Below, piece after piece: positions 19,564 to 28,847 of a stretch of 64,000 nucleotides of DNA. This DNA is from Bradyrhizobium diazoefficiens (lineage in GTDB: Bacteria > Pseudomonadota > Alphaproteobacteria > Rhizobiales > Xanthobacteraceae), in NCBI RefSeq assembly GCF_018131015.1, contig NZ_JAFCJJ010000002.1, positions 124,001 through 188,000 on the forward strand, written 5' to 3'. Made by a program: the position numbers and the translations under genes. How positions within the stretch are numbered: position 1 is the stretch's first letter; every line of letters begins with the position of its first letter. The notes under the pieces are model-generated. The model saw only the letters and a program-made list of their open reading frames with translations. It did not search any database and was not told the DNA's origin.

Positions 19564-20376
19564 ATGACCGATGCCACTCCCGATTCCATGCTCGATTTCA
19601 TCGAACTGGGCGAGGGCTCCTCGGCACGCAGGATCGCGGTGCGCCGCCGTGCCGGCGCGGGACCAGGCCTGGTCTGGCTCGGCGGCTTCAAATCGGACAT
19701 GCAGGGCACCAAGGCGGTCGCGCTGGACGATTGGGCCAGGGAGCGCGGCCGCGCCTGCCTCCGCTTCGACTATTCCGGCCATGGGGAATCCGGCGGCGAT
19801 TTCGTGCAGGGAACCATCGGCCGCTGGCTGGAGGAAAGCGTCGCAGTGTTCGAGCGCTTCTGCGCCGGCCCGCAGGTCCTGATCGGCTCCTCGATGGGCG
19901 GCTGGATGGCGCTGCTGCTCGCGCGCGAGGTCAGGAAGCGCCAAGAGAAACAACAAGAGAAACAGCAAGCCAAGGCCTCGCTGGCGGGCCTGGTGCTGAT
20001 CGCGCCGGCGCCCGACTTCACCGAGGAACTGATGTGGAAGAAGTTTTCCGCGGAGGTGAAGCGCGAGATTGAGACCAAGGGCTTCTGGCTGCGGCCCTCG
20101 GAGTATGGCGACGGCTCGCCCTATCCGATCACGCGGAACCTGATCGAGGAGGGGCGCAATCACCTCGTGCTCGGCAGCGCCATCGACCTCGGCTGTCCCG
20201 TCCGCATCCTCCAGGGCGCGCAGGATCCCGATGTGCCCTGGCAGCACGCCTTCGCGCTGACGCACCGCCTTCCGGCCGACGACGTCGTGCTGACCATGAT
20301 CCAGGACGGCGACCACCGCCTCTCCCGCCCGCAGGACATCGCGCGCATTCTCGCCGCCGTGGCGGAGATCGGGTGA
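19564..20376 (+). CDS. Alpha/beta hydrolase
   Basis: The 270-residue protein has the alpha/beta-hydrolase fold: WLGGFKSDMQGTKA near residue 38-51, RFDYSGHGES at 68-77, the nucleophile elbow GSSMGG with Ser110, and a C-terminal GDHRLSRPQD providing the probable catalytic histidine. This resembles the palmitoyl-protein-thioesterase/ABHD10-like bacterial hydrolases. It has no signal peptide, so it is cytoplasmic. A Lys/Gln-rich insertion (residues 124-140) follows the nucleophile helix. It is divergent from infC with a 260-bp shared upstream region. Confidence 0.85.
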   Translation: MTDATPDSMLDFIELGEGSSARRIAVRRRAGAGPGLVWLGGFKSDMQGTKAVALDDWARERGRACLRFDYSGHGESGGDFVQGTIGRWLEESVAVFERFCAGPQVLIGSSMGGWMALLLAREVRKRQEKQQEKQQAKASLAGLVLIAPAPDFTEELMWKKFSAEVKREIETKGFWLRPSEYGDGSPYPITRNLIEEGRNHLVLGSAIDLGCPVRILQGAQDPDVPWQHAFALTHRLPADDVVLTMIQDGDHRLSRPQDIARILAAVAEIG

Positions 20377-20392
20377 AGTGTCTCTCAGCACT

Positions 20393-20502
20393 CGGTGTCA
20401 TCATCCGCGAAGGCGGATGATCCAGTATTCCAGAGGCAGTTGTGATTAATAGAGGAGCCGCGCCGTACTGGATGCCCCGCCCGCGCGGGGCATGACAGTG
20501 AG
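20393..20502. repeat. REPIN-like inverted pair (GTGTCAT...ATGACA family)
   Basis: GGTGTCATCATCCGCGAAGG with GGATGATCCAGTATTCCAG faces TACTGGATGCCCCGC with CGCGGGGCATGACAG. A second copy with closely similar ends lies at 22022-22110. It lies between the hydrolase and the NTF2-like gene. Confidence 0.72.
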
Positions 20503-20520
20503 CGAAGAGGAGAGACGTCG

Positions 20521-20988
20521 ATGACCATCACCGCCATGCTGCGCGCCTTCTGCGATGGCGTCGAAAGCCGCAACGGGAGCGCCTTCGCAAACCTCTTCAC
20601 CGAGGACGGCGTCTATCACGACGTCTTCTACGGCGCCTTCGAGGGCCGGGAGAAGATCGCGGCACTGATCGACGACTGGTTCTATCGCACGGCGACCGAT
20701 TTCCGCTGGGACATGCACGATCCGGTCTCGGACGGCACCACGCTCTATGCGCGCTACACGTTCAGCTACAAGTCAACCTTGCCGGAAGCGAACGGCGCGC
20801 GGGCGATGTTCGAGGGGGTTTCGATCATGACGCTGCGCGACGGCAGGATCGCGAGCTATCACGAGGTCGCCAACACCGCGCCGGCCTTCGTCGATTTGAA
20901 ATTTGCACCGGAGCGGATTGCGAAGATCGTCGCGAAGCAAGGCGCGGCGCTGAAGGCGAGGCCGGAGATGAAGCGGCATCTGGGTTAA
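20521..20988 (+). CDS. NTF2-like / SnoaL-like domain protein
   Basis: The 155-residue protein has the cone-shaped NTF2-like fold pattern: LRAFCDGVESRNGSAFANLFTEDGVYHDVFYGAFEGREKIAALI at the N-terminal part and FEGVSIMTLRDGRIASYHEV in the later strands. Members include polyketide cyclases, ketosteroid isomerases and many uncharacterised proteins; the substrate is not predictable. There is no signal peptide. It is possibly in one unit with the preceding hydrolase, but a palindromic repeat lies between them. Confidence 0.78.
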   Translation: MTITAMLRAFCDGVESRNGSAFANLFTEDGVYHDVFYGAFEGREKIAALIDDWFYRTATDFRWDMHDPVSDGTTLYARYTFSYKSTLPEANGARAMFEGVSIMTLRDGRIASYHEVANTAPAFVDLKFAPERIAKIVAKQGAALKARPEMKRHLG

Positions 20989-21004
20989 GCGCACCGCTCT
21001 TTCC

Positions 21005-21111
21005 GTTCCCTCCCCCCTTGTGGGGGAGGGTTAGGGAGGGGGGTAGCCGCGGGCGAGAGCAGTGCTTGGGGCCACCCCTCTCCCCCGCCCTCCCCCACAA
21101 GGGGGGAGGGA
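21005..21111. repeat. REPIN-like inverted pair of the 40-bp CCCTCCCCCC family
   Basis: A 40-bp unit at 21005-21044 (39 of 40 bases identical to copy A at 15220) is followed after a spacer by an inverted, partly diverged unit at 21073-21111 ending AAGGGGGGAGGGA. It sits between two convergent genes and contains no gene of its own, unlike the pheST locus. Confidence 0.85.
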
Positions 21112-21148
21112 GCGCAGCGGCGCAAGTCGCTCTGTCTGTGATTTCCAA

Positions 21149-21946
21149 TTACGGCGTCGTCGGCCTCGCCATCGGCTTGCGCTGCGCCAGCGCCGCCACC
21201 GTCGCGGTGCCGATCGGGCCCTGTTCGTCATAGAGCCAGCATTCGCCGATCGCCACACCGTCGGTCGCCTGGTGGTTCACCACGTCGAAACCGATCCAGT
21301 TCGTCACCGGCAGGCGGTGCAAATAGATCGTGACGTCGCTATTGATGTAGCCGAGCCCGTTGTCGCCGGCATTGGCAAAGGGGCTCGCGAAATCGGCTCC
21401 GACAGCGACATGGACGAACGGCGTCATCGCAACGCCGGCCACGAGCTCGCGCACCTCGCTCATCCAGAGGCGGCGCGGACCGAGCGAGCCCATGTGACCG
21501 ACAATGGGGCGCGTCGTCCATTTGCCGTTCATGCCGAGCCTCGGATCGGTGGGCGTGGGAATGTCCGACGGCTTCGGCACGTCCCAGTTCGGCGGCGACC
21601 AGACGTTGCCGTCCGGCTTCTGCGTCCGCCGCAACAATTGGCACGAGGCGCGCGCCATGCTGACGCCGTCGGAGAAGAATTCCGCCTCGACCACGCGAAT
21701 GCGCAGACCGTCGCGCACCAGCCGCGTCGTCACGTGTATAGGTTTGTCGATGGTCGGCAGCCGGAACATGTCGACGGTGAGTCGCGCCGGCACGAATTCG
21801 GGGCCGGAATGACGCTCCTCGATGGCAAAGCCGAGCAGGCCGACGATGACGCGTCCGTGCAGCGATTTCGGGTCCCACGGCCCATTGGCGACTTCCGTCG
21901 GATGGAATGTATCGCCGTCGCGGGTGAAGAAAGGCATGTTTGTCAT
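21149..21946 (-). CDS. Thioesterase-superfamily (acyl-CoA thioesterase-like) protein
   Basis: The 265-residue protein looks like a double hot-dog acyl-CoA thioesterase: GPWDPKSLHGRVIVGLLGFAIEE in the first half and PFANAGDNGLGYINSDVTIYLHRLP with WIGFDVVNHQATDGVAIGECWLYDEQGPIG in the second, the latter strand-helix arrangement being typical of the TesB-like fold. The start at 21946 (MTNMPFF) is chosen since the longer frame upstream is read through a dispersed repeat. Substrate unknown. Convergent with the NTF2-like gene. Confidence 0.78.
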   Translation of the reverse strand: MTNMPFFTRDGDTFHPTEVANGPWDPKSLHGRVIVGLLGFAIEERHSGPEFVPARLTVDMFRLPTIDKPIHVTTRLVRDGLRIRVVEAEFFSDGVSMARASCQLLRRTQKPDGNVWSPPNWDVPKPSDIPTPTDPRLGMNGKWTTRPIVGHMGSLGPRRLWMSEVRELVAGVAMTPFVHVAVGADFASPFANAGDNGLGYINSDVTIYLHRLPVTNWIGFDVVNHQATDGVAIGECWLYDEQGPIGTATVAALAQRKPMARPTTP

Positions 21947-22021
21947 GCGCGCGACTGTGAGGGAATGGGTGGGGAAATCAAGAGATCGAGTGTCAGGTGT
22001 GCAATGCTCTCGCACACACTC

Positions 22022-22110
22022 AGTGTCATTCCCCGCGAAGGCGGGGAATCCAGTACTCCGAGGCAGCAGTGAATGAGCCGAGAAGCCGCGCCTGCGCGGG
22101 GCATGACAGC
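22022..22110. repeat. REPIN-like inverted pair (GTGTCAT...ATGACA family, second copy)
   Basis: AGTGTCATTCCCCGCGAAGG with GGGGAATCCAGTACTCCGAG faces CCTGCGCGGGGCATGACAGC. It is related to 20393-20502 in both arms. It lies between queG and the thioesterase gene, both on the minus strand. Confidence 0.72.
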
Positions 22111-22116
22111 GGTGAG

Positions 22117-23280
22117 TTAGGAGGCGGCTTGCCACTCCTCACGCACGCTGTCGTCGGACTCTCTGTCCAGCGCAGCGCTCTTCACCACCTCAAACTCCTC
22201 CCGCGCCAAGAGCTGCCCCAGCGCCCACACCGCAGCGCCGCGCACCAGCGGGCTCGCATCATCAAGCAATCGCCGCGCCTCCTGCGCCAGCGCCGCGTCG
22301 CCGGAGTTGCCGATCGCGATCAGCACATTGCGCAGGAAACGGTCGCGACCGATGCGCTTGACCGGCGACTTCGTGAACAGTGCGCGAAAGGCCGCGTCGT
22401 CGAGCCGCGACAGTTCGGCAAGGCCGGGCGCGCGCAATTCGTCGCGCGCGGCGAGCCTGGCCTCGCGTCCTTCTCTCGCGAACTTGTTCCACGGGCACGC
22501 CGCGAGGCAGTCGTCGCAGCCATAGATTCGATTGCCGATGGCTTCTCGAAATTCTTGCGGGATCGGTCCCTTGTTCTCGATGGTCAGATACGAGATGCAG
22601 CGCCGTGCATCGAGCCTGTAGGGCGCGGGAAATGCGGACGTCGGGCAGATGTCGAGGCAGGCGCGGCAGGAGCCGCAATGATCGATCTCCGCATCGTCGC
22701 TCGGCAGTTTCAGCGTGGTGTAGATCGCGCCGAGAAACAGCCACGAGCCGAATTCGCGCGAGACGAGATTGGTGTGCTTGCCCTGCCATCCCAGATGCGC
22801 GGCCTGCGCGAGCGGCTTCTCCATCACCGCCGCGGTGTCGACGAACACTTTCACCTCCGACGGCGCGGTCGCGACCAGCCAGCGCGCCAGCGCCTTCAGC
22901 CGCTTCTTGATCAGGTCGTGATAGTCGTCGCCCTGCGCATAGACCGAGATCGCCGCGCGCGTGCGCAGCTCGAGGATCGCCAGCGGGTCCTGGTCGGGAC
23001 CGTAATTGACGCCGAGCATGATCACCGAGCGTACCTCGCTCCACAGCCCGCGCGGATCGACGCGGCGCTCCGGCTGCGCGGCGAGCCAGTCCATGTCGCC
23101 ATGGCCGCCCGAGGCGATGAATTCGAGAAAATGCTGTCCGGCGCTCTCGATCGTGCCGGGCTCCGTGATGCCGATGCAGTCGAAGCCGAGCGCGCGGGCC
23201 TGCGCGTCGAGCGCAGCGCGCAGTTGGCTGATGTCTCTATCGACGCTGTTCAACAATGCATCCACATTTGACGTCGTCAT
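22117..23280 (-). CDS. queG: Epoxyqueuosine reductase
   Basis: QueG performs the last step of queuosine formation on tRNA, reducing epoxyqueuosine with cobalamin and two [4Fe-4S] clusters. The ferredoxin-like motifs are [16 protein letters not shown] and [13 protein letters not shown], and the N-terminal part carries the cobalamin-binding domain ([14 protein letters not shown]). The C-terminus has a HEAT-like stretch ([21 protein letters not shown]) used for tRNA contact in this family. The 387-residue reading from ATG at 23280 is chosen; both this codon and an earlier one at 23301 lie inside a palindromic repeat, so the true start is uncertain. Confidence 0.95.
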   Translation of the reverse strand: MTTSNVDALLNSVDRDISQLRAALDAQARALGFDCIGITEPGTIESAGQHFLEFIASGGHGDMDWLAAQPERRVDPRGLWSEVRSVIMLGVNYGPDQDPLAILELRTRAAISVYAQGDDYHDLIKKRLKALARWLVATAPSEVKVFVDTAAVMEKPLAQAAHLGWQGKHTNLVSREFGSWLFLGAIYTTLKLPSDDAEIDHCGSCRACLDICPTSAFPAPYRLDARRCISYLTIENKGPIPQEFREAIGNRIYGCDDCLAACPWNKFAREGREARLAARDELRAPGLAELSRLDDAAFRALFTKSPVKRIGRDRFLRNVLIAIGNSGDAALAQEARRLLDDASPLVRGAAVWALGQLLAREEFEVVKSAALDRESDDSVREEWQAAS

Positions 23281-23370
23281 GGCCGGGCTTGTCCCGGCCA
23301 TCCACGTTCTTGCTTAGCATTCATGGAAACAGAAAGAACGTGGATGCCCGGGACGAGCCCGGGCATGACG
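23275..23370. repeat. REPIN-like inverted pair (GTCATGGCCGGGC family)
   Basis: A 37-bp arm at 23275-23311 and its inverse at 23334-23370 match with four differences; each is itself a palindrome (GGCCGGGCTTGTCCCGGCC). A related pair is at 27315-27399. This copy contains the queG start codon and part of its leader. Confidence 0.85.
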
Positions 23371-23377
23371 GGCTCAA

Positions 23378-24070
23378 TCAGAAGTCCAGGTCCACATAGG
23401 TCCGCGACGCCGGCACGCCGGCCAGCCATTCGCTCAGCAGCGGACGGAATGACGGGCGGGATTTCACCCGCGCGTACCACGCCTTTGCCGCGTCGTCCTC
23501 GCTCCATGGCACGTCGCCCAGATAGTCGATCGCCGAAAGATGCGCCGCGGCGGCGAGATCCGCGTAGGTGGGCCGGTCGCCGGCGAGGAAGTTGCGTGTC
23601 TGCGCCAGCCAGCCGATATAGGCGAGATGATAGCGCGCATTCGCCTTGGCGGCGCGCATCACATCGGCGGAAGGCGCACCCCCGCCGTTATCCTCGCTCA
23701 TGAAGCGCTTGTAGATGCGCTCGGTGACGAGCGGGTGGGAGACTTCCTCGAAGAACTTTTCGTTGAACCAGGCCATCAGCCGGCGCACCTCGACACGCTC
23801 GGCGATCGTCTCCGGCATCAGCCGCCGCGGTCCCATCTCGGCGCCGTAGGTCTCGTCGAGATATTCCGCGATGACGGCGGCGCCCGGCACCGGCGGCTCC
23901 TCGTCATGCACCAGCACCGGCGTGGTTCCTGCCGCATTGAGCAGCAGAAATGCCTCGCGCCGTTCCCAGCTGCGTTCCTCGACCAGCTTGAGGTCGAGCC
24001 CGTATTCGCCCGCGACCAGGCGGATGAAGCGCGAATGCGGGCAGAACGGATGATGAAACAGCGTAAACAT
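23378..24070 (-). CDS. fzlA: GST-fold protein, probably FzlA-like cell-division factor
   Basis: The 230-residue protein has a thioredoxin-like GST N-domain (HPFCPHSRFIRLVAGEYGLDLKLVEERSW, TTPVLV, AVIAEYLDETYG) and an all-helical C-domain with FLAGDRPTYADLAAAAHLSAIDYLG. The combination of VEERSW, EYLDETYG and MAWFNEKFFEEV resembles FzlA, an FtsZ-binding GST homologue of alphaproteobacteria needed for envelope constriction. Adjacent uppP (wall precursor carrier recycling) fits a division role. A general glutathione transferase remains possible, because the assignment is by resemblance without alignment. Confidence 0.75.
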   Translation of the reverse strand: MFTLFHHPFCPHSRFIRLVAGEYGLDLKLVEERSWERREAFLLLNAAGTTPVLVHDEEPPVPGAAVIAEYLDETYGAEMGPRRLMPETIAERVEVRRLMAWFNEKFFEEVSHPLVTERIYKRFMSEDNGGGAPSADVMRAAKANARYHLAYIGWLAQTRNFLAGDRPTYADLAAAAHLSAIDYLGDVPWSEDDAAKAWYARVKSRPSFRPLLSEWLAGVPASRTYVDLDF

Positions 24071-24238
24071 GCAGCCTTTGATTAGGTGATGGTGATTAAG
24101 AATCCATCAATGTTTGTGCGGCGCCACACTACGCCCTCAAAACCGCGAGACAACCCGTGAATTCGCATTTTGCGATTGCGGCATTGGGACGAATAGGCGA
24201 GAAGAACCCCGCTTTTCCGGCGGAAATGGACCGTAAAT

Positions 24239-25045
24239 ATGTCAGACGCAATACGGGCAGTGATCCTCGGCATCATCGAGGGTGTGACCGAGTTCCTACC
24301 CGTTTCCTCGACCGGCCATCTCCTGCTTGCGGAGCGCTTCTTCCATCTCGGCGAAGGCGCGTTCTGGGATTCCTTTACCGTCCTGATCCAGCTCGGCGCG
24401 ATCCTGGCGATCGTCGGGCTCTATTTCAGGAAGCTCTGGGATGTCGTGATCGGCTTCTTCACCGGCGACACCTATTCGCGCCGTTTCGTGATCGGCGTGC
24501 TGGTGGCGTTCCTGCCGGCGGTCGTCGTCGGCCTCGTCGCCGGCAAATACATCAAGAGCCTGCTGTTCAATCCGTGGGTCGTGTGCTTCACGCTGATCGT
24601 CGGCGGCGCCATCCTGCTCTGGATCGACCGGCTCGATCTCAAGCCGCGCGAGCACGACGCCACCCGCTTTCCCTTGCTGATGTATCTCTATATCGGCATC
24701 GCGCAGTGCGTGGCGATGATTCCCGGCGTGTCGCGCTCCGGCGCCAGCATCGTCGCCGCCATGCTGCTCGGCGCCGACAAGCGCGCGGCGGCGGAGTTCT
24801 CCTTCTTCCTCGCCATTCCCACCATGATCGGCGCGTTCGCCTACGACTTCTACAAGAACCGCGCCGAGATGACGACGGACCACATGGGCATCGTCGCGAT
24901 TGGCTTCGTTGTGTCGTTCATCACCGCGATCATCGTGGTCAAGACGTTCCTGGAATACGTCACGCGGCACGGGTTTGCGGTGTTCGCCTGGTGGCGCGTC
25001 ATCGTCGGCACGCTCGGCCTGATCGCACTGGCGCTCGGCCGTTAA
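24239..25045 (+). CDS. uppP: Undecaprenyl-diphosphatase
   Basis: The 268-residue membrane enzyme dephosphorylates undecaprenyl diphosphate, recycling the lipid carrier for peptidoglycan and surface glycans. Its signatures are EGVTEFLPVSSTGHLLL near the N-terminus (catalytic Glu and Ser) and PGVSRSGASIVAAMLLG near residue 161-177 (catalytic Arg). About eight helices span the inner membrane. It is divergent from the FzlA-like gene (168 bp between starts) and is followed by a strong palindrome. Confidence 0.97.
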   Translation: MSDAIRAVILGIIEGVTEFLPVSSTGHLLLAERFFHLGEGAFWDSFTVLIQLGAILAIVGLYFRKLWDVVIGFFTGDTYSRRFVIGVLVAFLPAVVVGLVAGKYIKSLLFNPWVVCFTLIVGGAILLWIDRLDLKPREHDATRFPLLMYLYIGIAQCVAMIPGVSRSGASIVAAMLLGADKRAAAEFSFFLAIPTMIGAFAYDFYKNRAEMTTDHMGIVAIGFVVSFITAIIVVKTFLEYVTRHGFAVFAWWRVIVGTLGLIALALGR

Positions 25046-25074
25046 CCATTTGGCCCGAGCCCGGATGGAGGTTT

Positions 25075-25099
25075 CACCTCTCCCCGCTGGGGAGAGGTG
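25075..25099. terminator. Palindromic terminator after uppP
   Basis: CACCTCTCCCC-GCT-GGGGAGAGGTG is a perfect 11-bp hairpin with a 3-base loop, 29 bp after the uppP stop. It lacks a clear T-run. The same core (CTCTCCCC/GGGGAGAG) follows the S53 gene at 5561. Confidence 0.6.
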
Positions 25100-25210
25100 G
25101 ACGCCGGCGGCAACGGCAGCAATCCCGCCGATGCGTCTCAACGTAATATAAGCTTTTGATCGGTAGTCAGTTTCCCCGGCAGGGCAGCGGCCCGGCACAG
25201 GAGCTGAACC

Positions 25211-26536
25211 ATGACCCTCGTCAGCGGCTGGGGACGCTTCCCGGTCGTCGATACCGAGATGCTGCGGCCGCGGTCGTTTGCTGCGGTCGGCGACGCCGTT
25301 GCGCGAGGCAGCATTGCGCGCGGCAATGGCCGGGCCTATGGCGATGCGGCCATCGGCGCGGCGAGGACCATCGAAATGACCGGGTTCGACCGGGTCAGGT
25401 CGTTCGACCCCGCGACGGGGCGCCTGCGCCTCGAGGCCGGCGTGCAGCTCTCGGACATCATCGAGACCTTCGCTCCGCGCGGCTTCCTGCCTTTCGTCGT
25501 GCCCGGCACGCGCTTCGTCACGGTCGGCGGCGCGATCGCGGCCGACGTCCACGGCAAGAACCATCATGGCGAGGGCGGCTTTGGCCGCTACGTCGACAGC
25601 ATCCTGCTGCGCACCGGGCAGGGCGAGGTCATCGAGGCCTCGCGCGAGCAGAATCCGGATGCCTTTTTCGCGACCATCGGCGGCATGGGCCTGACGGGGA
25701 TCATCCTCGAAGCCACCATGCGGCTGCGCCCCGTCGAGACCGGGTGGATCCGCGAGCGGGTGATTTCGGCGGCCGATCTCGACGCCGCGATGCGCGCGCT
25801 CGATGCCGGCGACACGGCGACCTATTCGGTGGCGTGGATCGATTGCGTGGCGCGCGGCGGCGATCTCGGCCGTTCGCTGATCTATCTCGGTGAACACGCG
25901 CGCGCCGACGAGCTGGAGGCTGGCGCCGGCCGCTTTCCCGCCGGCAAGGATCCCGGCCTCGCCGTGCCCGTGGACCTGCCGTCGATGACGCTGAACCGAT
26001 ACAGCGTCCGCGCCTTCAACGAGCTCTACTACCGCATGGGCGCAAGGCGCGCCGGCTCTCATCATGTGGTCTCGCTCTATCCGTATTTCTTCCCGCTCGA
26101 CAGCGTCGGTGCGTGGAATCGCATCTATGGCCGGCGCGGTTTCCTGCAGCATCAATGCGTGATCCCCACAGCGGGTGCGCGCGGCGTGCTCGGCGAGATC
26201 CTCGACCGCGTCTCGCGGCGCGGCGATGCCTCCTTCCTCGCGGTGCTGAAGAAGCTCGGCGAGGGCGACGGGCTCTTGTCGTTTCCGCTGCCCGGCTACA
26301 CGCTGGCGCTCGACGTCCCGCTCAAGGGCGACATCCTCGATTTCCTCGACGAGATCGATCGCCTGGTCGTTGCCGCCGGCGGCAGGCTCTATCTCGCCAA
26401 GGACGCGCGCCAGTCGCGCGCGACGTTCGAAGCCGGCTATCCGGCCCTGCCGCGCTTCAACGCGATCCGCAAAGCGCTCGATCCCGATGGAAATATCCGC
26501 TCGAAACTTTCACAACGCCTGTTTGACGAGGTTTAA
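25211..26536 (+). CDS. DprE1-like FAD-linked oxidase (prenyl-phosphoribose 2'-oxidase homologue)
   Basis: The 441-residue flavoprotein has the VAO/PCMH FAD-binding domain. Its key stretches GNGRAYGDAAI (39-49) and VPGTRFVTVGGAIAADVHGKNHH (97-119) closely match mycobacterial DprE1, which oxidises decaprenyl-phospho-ribose at C2', the first half of its conversion to the arabinose donor. C-terminal LYLAKDARQSR also fits. The gene is 3 bp from a DprE2-like reductase, so the two are an operon. The prenyl carrier and final sugar product in this organism are inferred, not shown. Confidence 0.85.
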   Translation: MTLVSGWGRFPVVDTEMLRPRSFAAVGDAVARGSIARGNGRAYGDAAIGAARTIEMTGFDRVRSFDPATGRLRLEAGVQLSDIIETFAPRGFLPFVVPGTRFVTVGGAIAADVHGKNHHGEGGFGRYVDSILLRTGQGEVIEASREQNPDAFFATIGGMGLTGIILEATMRLRPVETGWIRERVISAADLDAAMRALDAGDTATYSVAWIDCVARGGDLGRSLIYLGEHARADELEAGAGRFPAGKDPGLAVPVDLPSMTLNRYSVRAFNELYYRMGARRAGSHHVVSLYPYFFPLDSVGAWNRIYGRRGFLQHQCVIPTAGARGVLGEILDRVSRRGDASFLAVLKKLGEGDGLLSFPLPGYTLALDVPLKGDILDFLDEIDRLVVAAGGRLYLAKDARQSRATFEAGYPALPRFNAIRKALDPDGNIRSKLSQRLFDEV

Positions 26537-26539
26537 GCC

Positions 26540-27280
26540 GTGACATCACGCAAGACCGTATTGGTGCTGGGTGGCTCCTCCGACATCGGCCGCGCCGCCG
26601 CGCGCGCCTTTGCGAAGGCCGGATACGATGTCGGCCTCGCCGGCCGCGACCCCGCCGCGCTGGAGCCGGACGCCGCCGACCTGCGCGCCCGCTACGACGT
26701 CGCCTGCAGCATCCACAAGTTCGACGTGCTCGACACGCCTTCGTTCGAGAGCTTTGTCAGCTCTCTTCCGGCGCTGCCCGATGTCGTCATCTCCATCGTC
26801 GGCCTCTTGGGCACGCAGGAGACCGCGCAGGCCGATCTCGCGCACGCCACCACGATCATGCGCTCGAACTACGAAGGCCCTGCGCTGATCCTCGGCCTGT
26901 TCGCGGAAAAATTCCTGGGCCGCGGCAGCGGCACGATCGTCGGCGTCTCCTCGGTCGCGGGCGATCGCGGCCGCGCGTCGAACTATGTCTATGGCTCGGC
27001 CAAGGCGGCCTTCACCGCCTTCCTGTCGGGCCTGCGCGCCCGCGCCAGCCGCGGCGGCGTTCACGTCGTCACCGTCAAGCCCGGCTTCGTCCGCACCAAA
27101 ATGACCGAAGGCATGAAGCTGATCGGCCCGCTCACCGTCGAGCCGCAAGTGGTGGGCGATGCGATCCTCGATGCCGTCGAGAAGAAGAACGACGTCGTCT
27201 ATGTCAGCGGCAAATGGCGCTTCGTGATGCTCGTCATCAAGACGCTGCCCGAAGCGGTGTTCAAGAAATTGAAGTTTTGA
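26540..27280 (+). CDS. DprE2-like SDR (prenyl-phosphoribose 2'-epimerase reductase homologue)
   Basis: A 246-residue short-chain dehydrogenase with the cofactor motif VLGGSSDIGRAAARAF and active-site serine and Tyr-x3-Lys (GVSSVAG, YGSAKAAF). In the mycobacterial pathway DprE2 reduces the 2'-keto intermediate made by DprE1, giving decaprenyl-phospho-arabinose. Its position 3 bp after the DprE1-like gene supports that pairing. The start at 26540 is a GTG two codons after the first gene's stop; translational coupling is likely. Confidence 0.83.
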   Translation: MTSRKTVLVLGGSSDIGRAAARAFAKAGYDVGLAGRDPAALEPDAADLRARYDVACSIHKFDVLDTPSFESFVSSLPALPDVVISIVGLLGTQETAQADLAHATTIMRSNYEGPALILGLFAEKFLGRGSGTIVGVSSVAGDRGRASNYVYGSAKAAFTAFLSGLRARASRGGVHVVTVKPGFVRTKMTEGMKLIGPLTVEPQVVGDAILDAVEKKNDVVYVSGKWRFVMLVIKTLPEAVFKKLKF

Positions 27281-27314
27281 CGTTCGTTCCCTCGCTCCGC
27301 TCGTTCCACAAACT

Positions 27315-27399
27315 CGTCATGCCCGGGCTTGACCGGGCATCCACGTCTTGCGGTAGTCGCGGATGCGCGTGGATGGCCGGGTCAAGCCCGGCCATGACG
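27315..27399. repeat. REPIN-like inverted pair (GTCATGGCCGGGC family, second copy)
   Basis: CGTCATGCCCGGGCTTGACC at 27315 faces GGCCGGGTCAAGCCC...GGCCATGACG ending 27399. It is related to 23275-23370 and lies between convergent genes. Confidence 0.8.
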
Positions 27400-27414
27400 A
27401 CCGAGGGAGTCGCT

Positions 27415-28380
27415 TTACGCGCTCTTGCGCTGGAACTGCCCGGCCGCGCGGAAACGCCAGAGATATTGCGGGGCGATCGCCTCGAGCGAATCGGGCGTGA
27501 TGCCGAGGCCTTCCAGCGTCAGGCGAGCGGCCTTGGCCGCATCCGACACGACATTGTCGCGCTCGAGCAGCGTCACCTGGTCCGGCGTGAGCTTCAGCAT
27601 GCCCGGCGCGAATTGCAGGAACGTGGCCTTGAGCCGGGCGAGGCCGAACGGCAGCGGCACCAGCATCGGCTTGCGGTCGGCGATGGCGAGGATCGCCTCG
27701 ATGATCTCGCGCATGGTCAGGACTTCCGGCCCGCCGAGCTCATAGGTGGCGCCTGCCCTGGCCTTGCCGTCCACGGCATCCGCGATCGCGGTGGCGACGT
27801 CGCCGACATAGACCGGCTGCATCTTCGTCTCCCCGCCGATCAGCGGCAGCACCGGCGACATCCGCGCCAGCGCCGCAAAGCGGTTGGTGAACTGGTCCTC
27901 GTGCCCGAACACCACGGAGGGGCGGAAGATCGTCGCCGAGGGCACCGCGGCCATGACCGCGGCCTCGCCGGCTGCCTTGGCCCTTGCATAGTGCGAGGGC
28001 GAGGCTGCGTCGGCGCCGATCGCCGAGACGTGGACGAGGCTCGCGCCGGCCGCGGCCGCCGCCTTGGCGACGGTCTCGGCGCCCTTGGCCTGGACGGCGT
28101 CAAAGGTCTGGGCGCCGCTCTGCGCCAGGATGCCCACGAGGTTGATCACGACATGCGAATCACGCAGCGCCGCCTCGACCGAGGCCGGGTAGCGCAGGTT
28201 CGCCTGCACGCTGTGGACCTGCCCGACCTTGCCCGACGGCTGCAGGAAGCCAGCCAGTTCCGGCCGCCGCACCGCGACCCGGACCCGGTAGTCGCGCTTG
28301 CACAGGGCACGGACGACATTCCGGCCCAAAAACCCCGATCCGCCGAAAACCGTGACGAGAGTTTCCAGATTCGATGCCAT
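27415..28380 (-). CDS. Complex I NDUFA9-like NAD(P)H-binding SDR
   Basis: The 321-residue atypical short-chain dehydrogenase begins with VTVFGGSGFLGRNVVRAL, the NAD(P)H-binding glycine motif, and has the NDUFA9/extended-SDR pattern IRPSVVFGHEDQFTNRFA and GGETKMQPVYVGDVA. Mitochondrial NDUFA9 is an accessory complex I subunit that binds NADPH and quinone; bacterial homologues lack a proven role and may act in ubiquinone or sulfolipid-related reactions. ATG at 28380 (MASNLETL) places the cofactor motif correctly; the longer frame to 28542 reaches the tRNA-Leu gene. Confidence 0.88.
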   Translation of the reverse strand: MASNLETLVTVFGGSGFLGRNVVRALCKRDYRVRVAVRRPELAGFLQPSGKVGQVHSVQANLRYPASVEAALRDSHVVINLVGILAQSGAQTFDAVQAKGAETVAKAAAAAGASLVHVSAIGADAASPSHYARAKAAGEAAVMAAVPSATIFRPSVVFGHEDQFTNRFAALARMSPVLPLIGGETKMQPVYVGDVATAIADAVDGKARAGATYELGGPEVLTMREIIEAILAIADRKPMLVPLPFGLARLKATFLQFAPGMLKLTPDQVTLLERDNVVSDAAKAARLTLEGLGITPDSLEAIAPQYLWRFRAAGQFQRKSA

Positions 28381-28542
28381 TGTTACGTTCCTGGGGTGCG
28401 TTCCTGCGGGGTGATTTGGTCTGGTCAGGCTTGTATCGGGCCGGTTTGCGATGCGCAATCGGCATCCCGGCACCCGGGTCACGCCCGAATTGACAACGGC
28501 GTCACTGAACCGTAGTAACCGCCTCCGTGCCCTAAACGGCAT

Positions 28543-28629
<87 letters not shown>

Positions 28630-28847
28630 TCAAATGCTTGCGCCGCCCCGGCGCGCCAGCCGGCAGGCGCCATCCAGCTCCCCGGCGTTTCAAAGTAGCC
28701 CCCGAGCCACAGCTTGCACGTCCAACTGTCGCACATGCGTCAATCATGTTGACGTAGCAGGGGCTTACGCAGGAAATAGCGGTGAACTTCGTTGGTCCCG
28801 CGCCTTCTTCCAAGCCGCCGGGTCTTTGCGGCGGGTGGGGGACGAAC

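Noticed and set aside
22262..23044. Open frame inside queG on the same strand in another frame
   Set aside because: Arg-rich shadow of a well-supported gene.
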